Part shown: in pieces, positions 53,639 to 63,170 of the stretch
Layout: each line of letters starts with the position of its first letter
Position numbering within the stretch: the stretch's first letter is position 1
NCBI RefSeq assembly: GCF_900044055.2
Contig: NZ_FCOX02000040.1
Location: 1-64,000, forward strand
Direction: 5' to 3'
Source: Caballeronia calidae
Lineage (GTDB): Bacteria > Pseudomonadota > Gammaproteobacteria > Burkholderiales > Burkholderiaceae
Length of the DNA: 64,000 bases
Notes under the pieces: model-generated
The model's database searches: none
Seen by the model: only the letters and a program-made list of their open reading frames with translations
Told to the model about the DNA's origin: nothing
Made by a program: the position numbers and the translations under genes

Positions 53639-54691
53639 ATGGCAGACAAAAACCAATACCAAGCTTTCCTACGTGCAAAAGTCGTCGGAGCGATAGCCGA
53701 GGCTCGGGCCGCGAAGTCGCTGAAGCATCAAGGTGTGAAGGGTACGGTTCTTGAGATTCTAATCGCGAAACTATTTCGCCCTCTGCTGCCGAGCGATATC
53801 GGAATAGGCAGCGGACAGGTAATCGATCAAATGGGCGGCAACATGTCCACACAAATCGATATTGTTCTCTATGATAAGTCAATCTTACCTCCAGCTCTGT
53901 ACGATGAAAGCACTGGAATCTTTCCCATTGAGGCAGTGTTGTATGCGATCGAAGTCAAGACCACGCTAACAGCGAAGGATTTGGCGGTCGCACATGACAG
54001 CGCAGCAGCTCTCGGGTCGTTCGGCTATCTGCCGGGCTTAGAAAATTCCGACGGCACCCCTCAGCATCACACGATACAGAGAGTCAGAAACGTCGTCTTT
54101 GCTCTAACCTCAGATCTGTCAGGAAAGGCTCTAAAGGAATGCCAACGTTACGAGAAAATCTATAAACGTAAGAAGCAGTCGCCTGCGTTGGCAGCGCTTT
54201 GCGTCGTAGGTCGAGAGTATTCCTGGGATCAAGGCGAGCACTGGATAGTTTATCCAGGCACGGAGAATTTCGACGAGGTCTTATCGTTCATCGGTGGAGT
54301 GACCAACAGCTACAAAGACATTGCACGTAGCCGACATTACCCAAAGCTTGGAAACTATCTCATCCCTTCCTCATCATCTCTCAGTCTCGGACCGAGGACT
54401 AGCCCACTCAATAGGGTCGTTGTGACATGTACAACATGCGGCAGGACCGCGAGATTTCGGCCGAAGTTGACTTCAGACAGCCTAACCGTTAAGGGCTTTA
54501 TATCAACCGACACACCTTGCTCCCGATGTGGCGGCGAGATGATATCTGAATCAGGTGAATACAAGTTTATCAGTGGAGAGTTGATCAACGGAGACCCATT
54601 CGAGTTGAAGGATCGGGATACCGCTCCCGAGCCAGATCTACGAATTTCGACTCTCGCGGGCGTCCCCGGTCGTCAGGGAACATCGAAATGA
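53639..54691 (+). CDS. DUF6602-like PD-(D/E)xK nuclease with zinc ribbon
   Basis: A protein of 350 residues from the ATG at 53639 (MADKNQYQAFLRAKVVGAIA); the frame continues upstream into the HNH gene but without protein-like sequence. The fold signature is GSGQVIDQMGGNMSTQIDIV (D74), IFPIEAVLYAIEVKTTL (E98, E105-x-K107), which gives a restriction-endonuclease-like core typical of DUF6602. A CTTCGRTARF and CSRCGGEM pair near 264 and 295 adds a zinc ribbon. The gene follows the Septu-like pair by 92 bp in the same direction; whether it belongs to it is uncertain. Confidence 0.72.
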   Translation: MADKNQYQAFLRAKVVGAIAEARAAKSLKHQGVKGTVLEILIAKLFRPLLPSDIGIGSGQVIDQMGGNMSTQIDIVLYDKSILPPALYDESTGIFPIEAVLYAIEVKTTLTAKDLAVAHDSAAALGSFGYLPGLENSDGTPQHHTIQRVRNVVFALTSDLSGKALKECQRYEKIYKRKKQSPALAALCVVGREYSWDQGEHWIVYPGTENFDEVLSFIGGVTNSYKDIARSRHYPKLGNYLIPSSSSLSLGPRTSPLNRVVVTCTTCGRTARFRPKLTSDSLTVKGFISTDTPCSRCGGEMISESGEYKFISGELINGDPFELKDRDTAPEPDLRISTLAGVPGRQGTSK

Positions 54692-55457
54692 GACTACATG
54701 AAAGTCGTCGCCGCTTAAGGTCAAGGAGACAACGGTATTCGCGGGCCGAACGGGCGCTTGGTGAGGCGACGTTCGAACGCGCAAATAACGGGAGGAGCGA
54801 ATGAAGCTTCATGGGCGCGCTTTGTCTCACGCCGAATGATGGCGCCTCAGCCTTTGCGGACGTTCGACGGTCAACAGCCGTTCGGCCGCTACATGTCTCC
54901 TTGCCGTCGTTGGCGACGCGGCACAGTTCGATGTCGGCTATCCATTCCAGCCGATCGCACGCTTGGGCATCCAAGCGCATCTAACAGAGTATTGCGGCCA
55001 CCGCTCAGAACGATTGCGACAAGCCGCCCATCTTGCTCCGGCTTTCGCTGGAGTTCTTCCGACCGAGCTGGTGGTCTCGGAAATAGGTGTCGCTGCCATC
55101 GTTGAAGGCGAGCGCCGGACATTCGAGCACATTGCCCGTGATCTGATAGTCGAAGTCGAGCGGGTCGGGACTGAGCACGGCTGCCTCGTAGACAAGCGCG
55201 ACAAGGATCGTGCTCAATGAGTTCGCGACGACTCAAGGAGCTTGCCCGCGCTAGTGCCGAGGTTCCTAAAGAGATCAAGCCATTCACACAAAGCGCACCT
55301 CGCCAGTGAAGGATAATTTGGTGCTGTTCATCCTCCATGTTGCTGGCCCAGTCGTTCCAGTTGAAGCCTTCTTCGAACGGTGTAGTACCTCCTATTAGGC
55401 CTTTGTAGTACCTAGAAAGGAGGAGACTAACAAGGTGCGCTGCGGTATTCTATTCAC
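54692..55457. other. Degraded sequence between two nuclease genes
   Basis: No intact gene. The minus strand between about 55340 and 54900 reads like a broken coding region: WNDWASNMEDEQHQIILHWR, then in another frame VALVYEAAVLSPDPLDFDYQ and CPALAFNDGSDTYFRDHQLG, so frameshifts have destroyed it. I cannot name the family. The final 60 bp before 55458 should include the promoter of the next gene. Confidence 0.4.
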
Positions 55458-57590
55458 ATGAAGAATACAATCCGCCCAGAACACGAAGTCTTTGCTGACC
55501 TGGTTGCGCTATGTTTGCGCCCCGGGTATGTGCACGCCTTGGCTTACCTCTGCTTCCGCGACAACGTCATCCTGAGCCGGGGGCCTGTGAAGGAAGCAGA
55601 CTTGGCGAAGATGTCGTCACCTAAAACACTCATCCGGACCGAAATTAACACTCTGCAAGGCCTGATGCTCAAGGGTGAAATCGGCTGGGAGTTGCCCGGC
55701 CAGCATGTGATCCAAGACTACATCAACCAATCAGACCGGCTACTCGCAGAGATCCACGAGTGTCTTTCGGGCGAGTTTTTCGCGGGAATTACGCCGGAAG
55801 CGATGATAAGCGGGTCTTTCAACCCCTTCTCGTCTGGCAAGGTCCTACGGGAGCCAATCTTCTACAGCGGGGACAGCGCGTACAGCTTTCAATACCGCGT
55901 TCTAGCAAGAAGAAAATACGCCGCAGATGCGGAATGGCTTCGAGAAAACAAAGGCATTACCGCTGACCAGGCCGCGCTTGTTGCCGTGACTATCGAGAAA
56001 GTTCTCGCGGACAATTCTGAATCGTTCCGACAACGCATGCGCGGTGAGCACCCAGACAACTGGACAATACTCCCCCTCTTCACGTTCACAGCAGAACAGG
56101 TAGCGGCCCGCTCCGGCCTCGACGTTGACGCGGTGGAACGTGTGCTGTGTGCATTTGCGCTATCGTCCGCCGAGCGGAACCAGGCATTCAACTCGCTGCA
56201 CGACTTCAATATAGCGACCGCCACTCCCTTATTGCGAACGCCAGCAGGTGAGTTTGTTTCGTTGCAGTCCCAAGCTATCGCGGAAGCCGTCTACGAAGCC
56301 CCGTTCTACTGGATGTGCGGAGACAAGGCGTACGCCCCGACACTGACCAAGAATAGAGGCCAGTTCACTGAGACGTTCGTTGCGGACCGACTTGCGCTTG
56401 TCTTCGGCCAAGAGAACGTCTACTTGAACGTTGACATATTTGCGACCAAAGCAGCGAAGGTATCCGACATCGACGTATTAGTCGTCTGGGGTGACCGTGT
56501 GCTCGTCGTCCAAGCCAAGTCTAAGCGGCTAACGCTCGAGGCGAGAAAGGGAAACGACCGGGTCATTAAGGACGATTTCAAGAAAGCCGTACAGGCCGCG
56601 TACGACCAGGCGGTTTCGTGTGCGAAGTGCGTACTCGACACCGGCTACCGGATCGCGACAGCCGATGGTCAAGAAGTCGAACTGCCGGAGAACGTAGCCG
56701 AGCTATATGTTTTGTGCGTAGTTAGCGACCACTACCCAGCGCTGAGTTTCCAGGCGAAGCAGTTTCTGGAGACGCAGAAGCTTGACCGCGTGCAACCCCC
56801 CCTTCTGCTGGACGTGTTTGCCCTTGACGCCATGACTGAAATGCTGCAGACGCCTCTGCAGTTTCTCAGCTACGTTAATCGTCGCGCCAAGTTTGACGAG
56901 CAACTTCTGGCCTCGCAAGAATTAGCGATTCTCGGTTATCACTTGAAGCAAAATCTATGGGTCGAATCCGGCACGTCGATTATGCACATTGGCGACGATT
57001 TCACAGCAGGCCTTGATGTTGCCATGCTGGTTCGTCGAACAGGCGTGCAAGGTGCAGAAACGCCGGATGGCGTACTTACTCGCTTCAAAAAAACAGCGCT
57101 CGGGCGACTCGTACGGCAGATCGAAAGCCGTCCCGAGCCAGTAACAATCGATTTGGGATTCCATCTCTTGTCACTAAGCGAAGATGCGGTGATGCAGATG
57201 AGTCGAATCTTGGATGGACTGGCAGCACGAACCAGGTCCGATGGAAAGGTGCACGATGCGACGTTTCCGCTATCTGCAGAGGTAGGGATCACATTCCACT
57301 GCACTGATGAGCCAACAGCCGCCGCTGCGGCTCGTCTCGAAGAACACTGCAGACGCCGCAAGTACCGCGAGAAAGCAAAAACCTGGATCGGTCTATGCCT
57401 CGATTCGCGAGGCCCGGATCTCCGATTTGCGGTCTCTGTGCAGGGGGAATGGCACTTCGACGAGGCACTCGAGGCCTCGACACGAGGGATGGCTGCCCTT
57501 GCGTCGATCAGCCATGCGACACAGCGGATACTTACCAAAACGGCGCGACAGTTCGAAAGTCGGTCGAAACGACCCGTGCCCTTGCGGTAG
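55458..57590 (+). CDS. NERD-like nuclease; C-terminal SEC-C motif lies out of frame
   Basis: A protein of 710 residues as written, starting MKNTIRPEHEVFADLVALCL. After a helical N-terminal region, a restriction-endonuclease-like core reads KVSDIDVLVVWGDRVLVVQA with D337/D339 and Q352-A-K354, as in NERD-type nucleases. The frame ends in ARQFESRSKRPVPLR. In the +1 frame the sequence from about 57545 reads KVGRNDPCPCGSGKKLKKCC and stops at 57624: a perfect SEC-C zinc motif, normally the very C-terminus of such proteins. A net shift of one base between about 57535 and 57550 has therefore separated the two. Mutation, sequence error or programmed frameshift could explain it. Confidence 0.8.
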   Translation: MKNTIRPEHEVFADLVALCLRPGYVHALAYLCFRDNVILSRGPVKEADLAKMSSPKTLIRTEINTLQGLMLKGEIGWELPGQHVIQDYINQSDRLLAEIHECLSGEFFAGITPEAMISGSFNPFSSGKVLREPIFYSGDSAYSFQYRVLARRKYAADAEWLRENKGITADQAALVAVTIEKVLADNSESFRQRMRGEHPDNWTILPLFTFTAEQVAARSGLDVDAVERVLCAFALSSAERNQAFNSLHDFNIATATPLLRTPAGEFVSLQSQAIAEAVYEAPFYWMCGDKAYAPTLTKNRGQFTETFVADRLALVFGQENVYLNVDIFATKAAKVSDIDVLVVWGDRVLVVQAKSKRLTLEARKGNDRVIKDDFKKAVQAAYDQAVSCAKCVLDTGYRIATADGQEVELPENVAELYVLCVVSDHYPALSFQAKQFLETQKLDRVQPPLLLDVFALDAMTEMLQTPLQFLSYVNRRAKFDEQLLASQELAILGYHLKQNLWVESGTSIMHIGDDFTAGLDVAMLVRRTGVQGAETPDGVLTRFKKTALGRLVRQIESRPEPVTIDLGFHLLSLSEDAVMQMSRILDGLAARTRSDGKVHDATFPLSAEVGITFHCTDEPTAAAAARLEEHCRRRKYREKAKTWIGLCLDSRGPDLRFAVSVQGEWHFDEALEASTRGMAALASISHATQRILTKTARQFESRSKRPVPLR

Positions 57591-57624
57591 CGGCAAGAAA
57601 CTTAAAAAGTGCTGTCTTGTCTGA
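57545..57624 (+). pseudogene. Out-of-frame SEC-C motif of the upstream nuclease
   Basis: Reads GRNDPCPCGSGKKLKKCCLV and a stop. The cysteine pattern CPC...CC is the full SEC-C zinc-binding motif. Confidence 0.8.
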
Positions 57625-57670
57625 ACTCGCGCCGGGACTCGGACGAAGCAAGAGAAACGCCCGCCCCAAA

Positions 57671-57767
57671 GGGCCTCCTCTTTCTCAAGAGGGCCCTGTT
57701 TCTGAAGATACCCCCGGTCCCCTCGGGGAGGCCCCGTTTCAGAAAAGCCCCCCTCTTTCGTCGGGCG
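57671..57767 (+). repeat. Two consecutive hairpins
   Basis: GGGCC...CTCTT-x4-AAGAG...GGCCC forms one stem at about 57671-57697. TTTCTGAA...TTTCAGAAA with an inner TCCCCTCGGGGA forms the second at about 57699-57746. They could be a terminator or a structured RNA. Confidence 0.45.
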
Positions 57768-58386
57768 CAGGGGGTCAAGGGGGCGTCTCGATTCGATTTT
57801 GAAATTTTGTAGGGACGCGCTCCACTCGCAATTTCTCAACAAGAGGGCGAAGCGGCACGACCGGCGCTACTCGCGCTATTCCTGAGGGTTTTGATTCTTC
57901 TTTGCCATTGCAACTTCTGCAGCATCCAAGACTTCTTCAATCGCGCTGACATGCCACACTCGTCCCAGATCAGACTCTCCATTTACCCTCCCAGAATAGA
58001 TGCCAAGAAACTCCCATGCCGCAACTCCAGGCTGAACCGATGTCGTAACTCTATTGTTTTCGAGTTTGGTCGCGCCATTCGTGCGAAATGCGATAACTGG
58101 GGAACCTGACTGACTGGATTTCGCAACGCCTCGAACATCAGCTTCGCATGCTCGACCGCAGGCTGGTCTTGGAGCAGAGCGAGATCTTCAGCCTGGATAT
58201 GCTCCTCAACAATGCGCGCGAGAAGAAGCATGAACGCATGCGCGAAGGTGTGTCGAGCAGACGAAACATGCCGGAGGTCTATAACAACCTGCACGGGCAT
58301 TTCAGCGATCGACCTCCGACCACGTCGATGAACGCATACGAGCGACGCTTCCTCCGAGCAGCATAAGGCATAAGGCTAAGGCATAA

Positions 58387-58412
58387 GGCCAGAGCGGACC
58401 TCCGCTCTGGCC
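58387..58412 (+). repeat. Hairpin upstream of the membrane-protein gene
   Basis: A perfect 11-bp stem with a 4-base loop, GGCCAGAGCGG-ACCT-CCGCTCTGGCC, preceded by short direct repeats of AAGGCATAAGGC. Confidence 0.65.
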
Positions 58413-58482
58413 TATATGACCCACTCTGCCTATACTTGCTCGGCGTGCGCCGTGTCAATCGTCTAATGGTCGGGAGGTCAAA

Positions 58483-59535
58483 ATGGTCGAAGGACATGCA
58501 ACTCGTAGATTCGATGGATTCATTGGCATGGAATCGTGGGAACGACGAGAGCAGACAGTGCCAGAAGCGCTTAAATACTTCTACGACGTCCGACCCTTCG
58601 CCCACATGCTCGAAGACCGGAGGATTTCAACGTTCGTTGAAGGCATGATCGCCGACGGGAATGCCCCTCCTACCGCCTATAACTATGGAACCATGTGTCT
58701 GCTCGCCGTCTACCTTCCAGACCGAGTCCTGGAAGTGCTTGATCCGGATCACGTGCCTGAGGACAATTGGTGGGATTGGAGTAACAGTCGGGAGGAGGCT
58801 CGCTTAAAAATTCTTGATGCTCGCATGGATCGGGATGCAATCTGGCAAGTCTTGACGGAATTCTGCATGCAGCATAGAGCCGATTTCATCGAGCGAGACA
58901 TATCCGAGCTCCGATCCGCGATCGACAAGATGTTGACGGATCCCCAGTATCTCTCAGTAGCCACCGCGATCCTGAAAACTAATCACCGAGAGCGACTTGA
59001 GAATGCGCGTCTGCGTGGAAGGGAAGACGTCAGAATAGGAATTCCTTCAATCGACGCAGCTGATATACCAGGCGAAATGTTTAACACGCGGTCGCGGGAC
59101 GCGATCTCTCTCGACTTATACCAAAAAGCGGTGAGGTACGCCGATTACGCCGACGCTCGTGTCCAGGAAGAGTTCTCCAAGCTTTCCTTCCAAGGCGTAC
59201 TCGCGACACGAGGAACGAGCGGGTTGATCATCACCGTCGCTGCTTGCTTAGGCATCTTTATCCTTCTTGCATTCGAAGTAATTCCATCTGCATTTGCCGC
59301 GGATTCGTCATCGGCAGTTGGCTCGAAAACTCCATTCGTACCACCCCTCGGTCTGCCATTATCGGTCTGGGTCGTCATGGTGGCCGGCTTCTACCTTCTA
59401 CTTGTCGTCATGGTCGTCGTTTCGATTCACGCAGGCTATTTCGCGGAAAAGAAAAATATCAAAGCCGCTGCTTTCGCCGACGGTTTTGGTAAGTTAGCTC
59501 TAGGAATCTTCTTGGGGAAAATCTCCGGCATCTAA
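58483..59535 (+). CDS. Membrane protein of unknown function
   Basis: A protein of 350 residues starting MVEGHATRRFDGFIGMESWE. The first 240 residues are soluble and mostly helical. Two transmembrane helices follow at about 246-267 (TSGLIITVAACLGIFILLAF) and 291-315 (LSVWVVMVAGFYLLLVVMVV), joined by a Ser/Pro linker, with a short cytoplasmic tail. This shape, a soluble domain and a two-helix membrane hairpin, is seen in membrane-disrupting effectors, but I find no specific match. The gene stands alone and is bracketed by near-identical hairpins at 58387 and 59550. Confidence 0.65.
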   Translation: MVEGHATRRFDGFIGMESWERREQTVPEALKYFYDVRPFAHMLEDRRISTFVEGMIADGNAPPTAYNYGTMCLLAVYLPDRVLEVLDPDHVPEDNWWDWSNSREEARLKILDARMDRDAIWQVLTEFCMQHRADFIERDISELRSAIDKMLTDPQYLSVATAILKTNHRERLENARLRGREDVRIGIPSIDAADIPGEMFNTRSRDAISLDLYQKAVRYADYADARVQEEFSKLSFQGVLATRGTSGLIITVAACLGIFILLAFEVIPSAFAADSSSAVGSKTPFVPPLGLPLSVWVVMVAGFYLLLVVMVVVSIHAGYFAEKKNIKAAAFADGFGKLALGIFLGKISGI

Positions 59536-59549
59536 CTCCGGGCATAAGT

Positions 59550-59575
59550 GCCAGAGCGGAGCGATCCGCTATGGC
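59550..59575 (+). repeat. Hairpin downstream of the membrane-protein gene
   Basis: GCCAGAGCGGA-GCGA-TCCGCTATGGC, an 11-bp stem with one mismatch, preceded by GGCATAAG as is the upstream copy. It lies 14 bp after the stop and could also end transcription. Confidence 0.65.
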
Positions 59576-59801
59576 CTCTGTGACGTTTGACGTTATCGGT
59601 CGAAGATGAGTCCGCTCGCGCCGCGCGGCGTCCTCCGCCGATCGAGCCGAATCGCCTCGCGGACCGTTGTGACACTGAGCAGGCACCGCGCCCTCGGCGC
59701 GCGATACCGCGCTCTCGAACCGTCTCGACTGCGCGCGACCATGACATCGCGCCAAACGACGCGTTGAGTCGATTGCGATCGCTCCACTAGCCGGCGCGCT
59801 G

Positions 59802-59979
59802 ATTGGGGTATTCGTCCTTTTGATGCGAAATCTGGCGGTAGCAGAGTGCCGAGCCGCCTGCAGTAAAGCTTTGCGATTACCCTTGTTGCTACAGTTTTAG
59901 TCCTTTGCAAGTCGTTGATCATGCTGGCACTTTAGTTTCGGGCCGCCAGATTTCGCACCAAAAGGACGATGACCCCGAA
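59802..59979. repeat. 178-bp unit with inverted ends, related to 34271-34350
   Basis: Its left end, GGGGTATTCGTCCTTTTGAT then GCGAAATCTGGCGG, is mirrored at 59979-59943 (GGGGTCATCGTCCTTTTGGT). The left arm plus the following 45 bp also aligns with 34271-34350 near the IS66 remnant. It may be a small non-autonomous element or paired element ends. Confidence 0.55.
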
Positions 59980-60081
59980 CTGCACTTTAAACATCAAGCC
60001 TTTGATGATGGAGATTACGTGAGCGCCCTCCGCGCGGGCCATGCGGCCGCTCAAACCATCGCTCCCCGCAACACGAAAATG

Positions 60082-63000
60082 CTATGGCACGACGCGCCGC
60101 GCCAGGTCGCGTTTAAAACTGGCGCGCTCCTCGAGACGTACGAGATCGAGCGTATTTAATTTCGTACCGAGATCGATCAGAGCGCGAATCGGGCCTTTGC
60201 CTCGTGGCGCGAGGCATTCGAGATGACCGAAGATCATGACCGCTTCGCGCGCGCGCGAAAGCGCGACGTTGAGCCGATGGCGATCCAACAGAAATTCGAC
60301 TCGTCCGCGATGGCGCGTCATCAGCAGGATCACGACATCGGCTTCGCCGCCTTGCACGGCATCGACCGTCGTCACATCGACCCCGAAGGTGTATTTATCC
60401 GCCTGCACTTGTTCCGCGACCGCGCGACGCTGAGCCTCGTACGGGCAAATGACGAGCACGCGCCGCACGGTGTCCGCGTTGCGGATGCTTAGCCGCTCGA
60501 GGAGCGCAAATAGAGCACGACGCTCCGTGGCGTTCTCCTGCGAGCGTTCGCTCTCCTGGCTTCGATATGCGCGGACCGCAGAAAAGTCGACAAAGACGTT
60601 TCGCCGCGACGACAATGACCAGTTACCTTCTCGGCGGCTCGACTCCAGCTGGCCCTCGTAAAATAGGTCGCTCACCAACGCGCCGATATCCTCGTGCATG
60701 CGATGCTGTATCGTCAGCATGCCCTTGTGACTCTTCGGCAGTTGCTCGAAGAGATCCTGGAAGACATTGCGCTTGAGCAATTCCTCGACTTCGGACATCG
60801 GCAAGCGATAGCCGATCGAATTGTCCAGTGCTTGGGTCGTGACGGTCGGCGGGAGCTGGTTGTGATCGCCCACCATGACGACCCTGCGCGCCACCGCGGC
60901 CGGAATCAACAACTCGGCTCCGAACGCCTTGCCCGCTTCATCGATGATGGCGATGTCGAACGTCCGCCCTTCCAGTCCGAAATCACGTCGCGTCATGCCC
61001 GTGCAAGTCGCGGCATGTATGAAGCGCGATTTCATGAGCCATCGCGTGGCCGCCGCGCGGCCTTGCTTCGACTTGAGCGTGCGCGCCCAGCGTTGCTCGG
61101 CGGGGCCGGGCTCGACGCCCGAGCAATTCGCCGGGTCGAGCGATGCGAGGATCCGCTCGTGCCAGATCGGCTCCATGCCGCTGCCCGCGATGCGTTCCTC
61201 GCTTGCATACCGCACGGCGAATTCACTGAGCCGTCCGTCGGCCATGAGCAGATCGCCGAGCAGCTTGTTCACGGCGACATGCGTGGGCGCCGCGATCAGC
61301 ACCGTAGGCCAGGTGTTTTCCTTCCCCGCGGGAAATAGCGAGCGGAGCCACTTCACGAGCGTGGTGGTTTTCCCGGTGCCAGGCGGGCCCCACACCGCGA
61401 CGACGTCGGCGTCGGATCGCAACAGACGGTCGATCTCATCGCGTCCGAAGTTGCCGTTCTCGACAATATCGCCCGGCAGGCCGAGCAGGCTTTCGTGCAC
61501 ACGAGACGATGCGAAGCGGCCCGCGATGGCGCGCTCCAGCGACTTCGCGAGCGTCTGCTGCTGCGACCCCTCGCCGGCGAGCGTGAGATGGTTGATGTCG
61601 AACGGGGCGATGTCCCGCGCGCTGGCTTCTTCGGGTGCGGCGAGTTCGAGCCGGCAGACGCCCGCACGCCTGTCGATCCACGTGCCTCGTTTCACGACCC
61701 ATTCACTGTGCGGACCGATCGCGCGCAAGCGCTGAACGGGTCCACGCAGGGCGTCGTCCAGCCAAGCGGGCACGGTGTCTTCCGTCACCGCGCCCACGAC
61801 GATCCGCCCGACGCGCTCGGTCTTGCCCACCAGGAATCGAACGCTGCCGTTGACGCGCAAATGCTCTTGCTGATCCTGATAGATCAACGAGAGCTTGCGC
61901 AGACGCAAAGCAGCGCGACGCTGCGAAAGGTGCAGCTTCTGCGCTTCGAGTTCGCCGTGCAGCGCCGTCACGAACGGCTCGAACAGCGACCGGTCAGCGG
62001 CCTGTTCATCTTCGCTGCCGGGCGCGAGCACGCTGAGTTCCAACTTGATCCTGAGCGCGAGAGCGGGCTGCGGATCGTCTCGCGTGACGCGTTCGAGTAC
62101 GAACGCTTGTTGCGTCGCATCGGGGAAGGCGTGCAGCGTGACCCGGCCCATCGTGAAGCCGAGCCCTCCCGACGCTGTGACATGGACGCGCCACGGCGTA
62201 TTTGCGAGCTCAGGCGCGAAAATGTCGTCGCACGCCTCGACGAGCTCATGCAGGCGCTCCTCGCTCGCGGATAACAGCAGCGGCGACCAGTACTTCTGAC
62301 TGCCGTCCACGCGGGGATGCTTGCGCACGCGCAAGGGACGCTCAGCGCCCGCGCGCAGGACGTCAGCGAAGGTCCAGATCTCCGGGAAAACTTCGACCTC
62401 GGACTCCAGGTTGAACTCATCGCCGCGCTTGGGCAGCAGCAACGGGACGCCTTCAAAGTCCAGGTGCACACCTTCAGCTCCGCGCCCCATGACTTTCGCG
62501 CACAGCGGCGTCGCGCCATCGTCAAGGTTGGATTCCCACAGCGCGGCGCTCACGGTCGATATCGTGGCCGTGCGCCTGACGTGATCCACGGCGGTGATCG
62601 CCGCGCGTCCATCGAGCACCCGGGTCCAGTCCTTCACCGTGAGGCGGTAACCGTGCAACGCGGGCGGCGGCGTTGGTGTATCGAACTGGACGATGCCGCC
62701 CAGCCGGGGGAAATCGTTGGGCAAGTGAAGCGCGGACACTGCGGGAACATCGCCATCGACATCGCGAAGCAATGCCGCGAGATGCTCTCGAAAGTCCCTC
62801 AGGTACCCGCGCTCCGCGTCGATCCGGCTCGTTGCGATATCGAGTTCCAGGAAGACGCGCCGGAACGTGGCACTCTCCCGGCTTCCGAAGCGTTTCTTCT
62901 GCACGGCCTTGGCGTTCGAGACACAAGCGCTCAGATCGGTCGCGATGCGGTCGCGCATCGTCAGCTCCAGTTCGGCCAGCGCGTTGAGGCGCTGCAGATA

Positions 63001-63168
63001 CGGCGCGAACAGCTTGCGCCGTGCCGCCGCGTCTGCCGCGCGGATGCGCGCGAGTTCCGCTTCCAGCGCCGAGATCTCGGCCCGGACCTGCTCGGTCTGA
63101 CGACCGTTCCACCAACTGACGACCGACGCCGTCAAGGTGACGCCGGCTGTGAGCAGAAGAAAGATCAT
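60082..63168 (-). CDS. Membrane-anchored SF1 helicase
   Basis: A protein of 1028 residues. It opens with a single transmembrane helix (residues 2-20, IFLLLTAGVTLTASVVSWW) and a coiled coil (25-110). A 480-residue middle region is unrecognised. The SF1B core has WGPPGTGKTTTLVKWL with Walker A near 594-601, AIIDEAGKAFGAEL near 742, MVGDHNQLPPTV, QHRMHEDIG, and TVDAVQGGEADVVI near 938 with HRLNVALSRAREAV after it. An N-terminal membrane anchor is unusual for such helicases and would hold it at the inner membrane. It starts 2 bp after the coiled-coil gene. The system is not known to me. Confidence 0.85.
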   Translation of the reverse strand: MIFLLLTAGVTLTASVVSWWNGRQTEQVRAEISALEAELARIRAADAAARRKLFAPYLQRLNALAELELTMRDRIATDLSACVSNAKAVQKKRFGSRESATFRRVFLELDIATSRIDAERGYLRDFREHLAALLRDVDGDVPAVSALHLPNDFPRLGGIVQFDTPTPPPALHGYRLTVKDWTRVLDGRAAITAVDHVRRTATISTVSAALWESNLDDGATPLCAKVMGRGAEGVHLDFEGVPLLLPKRGDEFNLESEVEVFPEIWTFADVLRAGAERPLRVRKHPRVDGSQKYWSPLLLSASEERLHELVEACDDIFAPELANTPWRVHVTASGGLGFTMGRVTLHAFPDATQQAFVLERVTRDDPQPALALRIKLELSVLAPGSEDEQAADRSLFEPFVTALHGELEAQKLHLSQRRAALRLRKLSLIYQDQQEHLRVNGSVRFLVGKTERVGRIVVGAVTEDTVPAWLDDALRGPVQRLRAIGPHSEWVVKRGTWIDRRAGVCRLELAAPEEASARDIAPFDINHLTLAGEGSQQQTLAKSLERAIAGRFASSRVHESLLGLPGDIVENGNFGRDEIDRLLRSDADVVAVWGPPGTGKTTTLVKWLRSLFPAGKENTWPTVLIAAPTHVAVNKLLGDLLMADGRLSEFAVRYASEERIAGSGMEPIWHERILASLDPANCSGVEPGPAEQRWARTLKSKQGRAAATRWLMKSRFIHAATCTGMTRRDFGLEGRTFDIAIIDEAGKAFGAELLIPAAVARRVVMVGDHNQLPPTVTTQALDNSIGYRLPMSEVEELLKRNVFQDLFEQLPKSHKGMLTIQHRMHEDIGALVSDLFYEGQLESSRREGNWSLSSRRNVFVDFSAVRAYRSQESERSQENATERRALFALLERLSIRNADTVRRVLVICPYEAQRRAVAEQVQADKYTFGVDVTTVDAVQGGEADVVILLMTRHRGRVEFLLDRHRLNVALSRAREAVMIFGHLECLAPRGKGPIRALIDLGTKLNTLDLVRLEERASFKRDLARRVVP

Positions 63169-63170
63169 CG

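Larger units (their letters stand above)
57625..58482. other. Structured intergenic region downstream of the SEC-C gene
   Basis: No gene can be firmly supported. From 57671 to 57767 there are strong inverted repeats. A minus-strand reading from 58300 to 57983 (MPVQVVIDLRHVSSARHTFA, then ARIVEEHIQAEDLALLQDQP) looks protein-like over about 100 residues and might be a truncated gene, but no family is recognised. Confidence 0.4.
59536..60081. other. Intergenic stretch with inverted repeat
   Basis: No gene is supported. It holds the downstream hairpin and a 178-bp inverted-repeat unit at 59802-59979. Confidence 0.45.
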
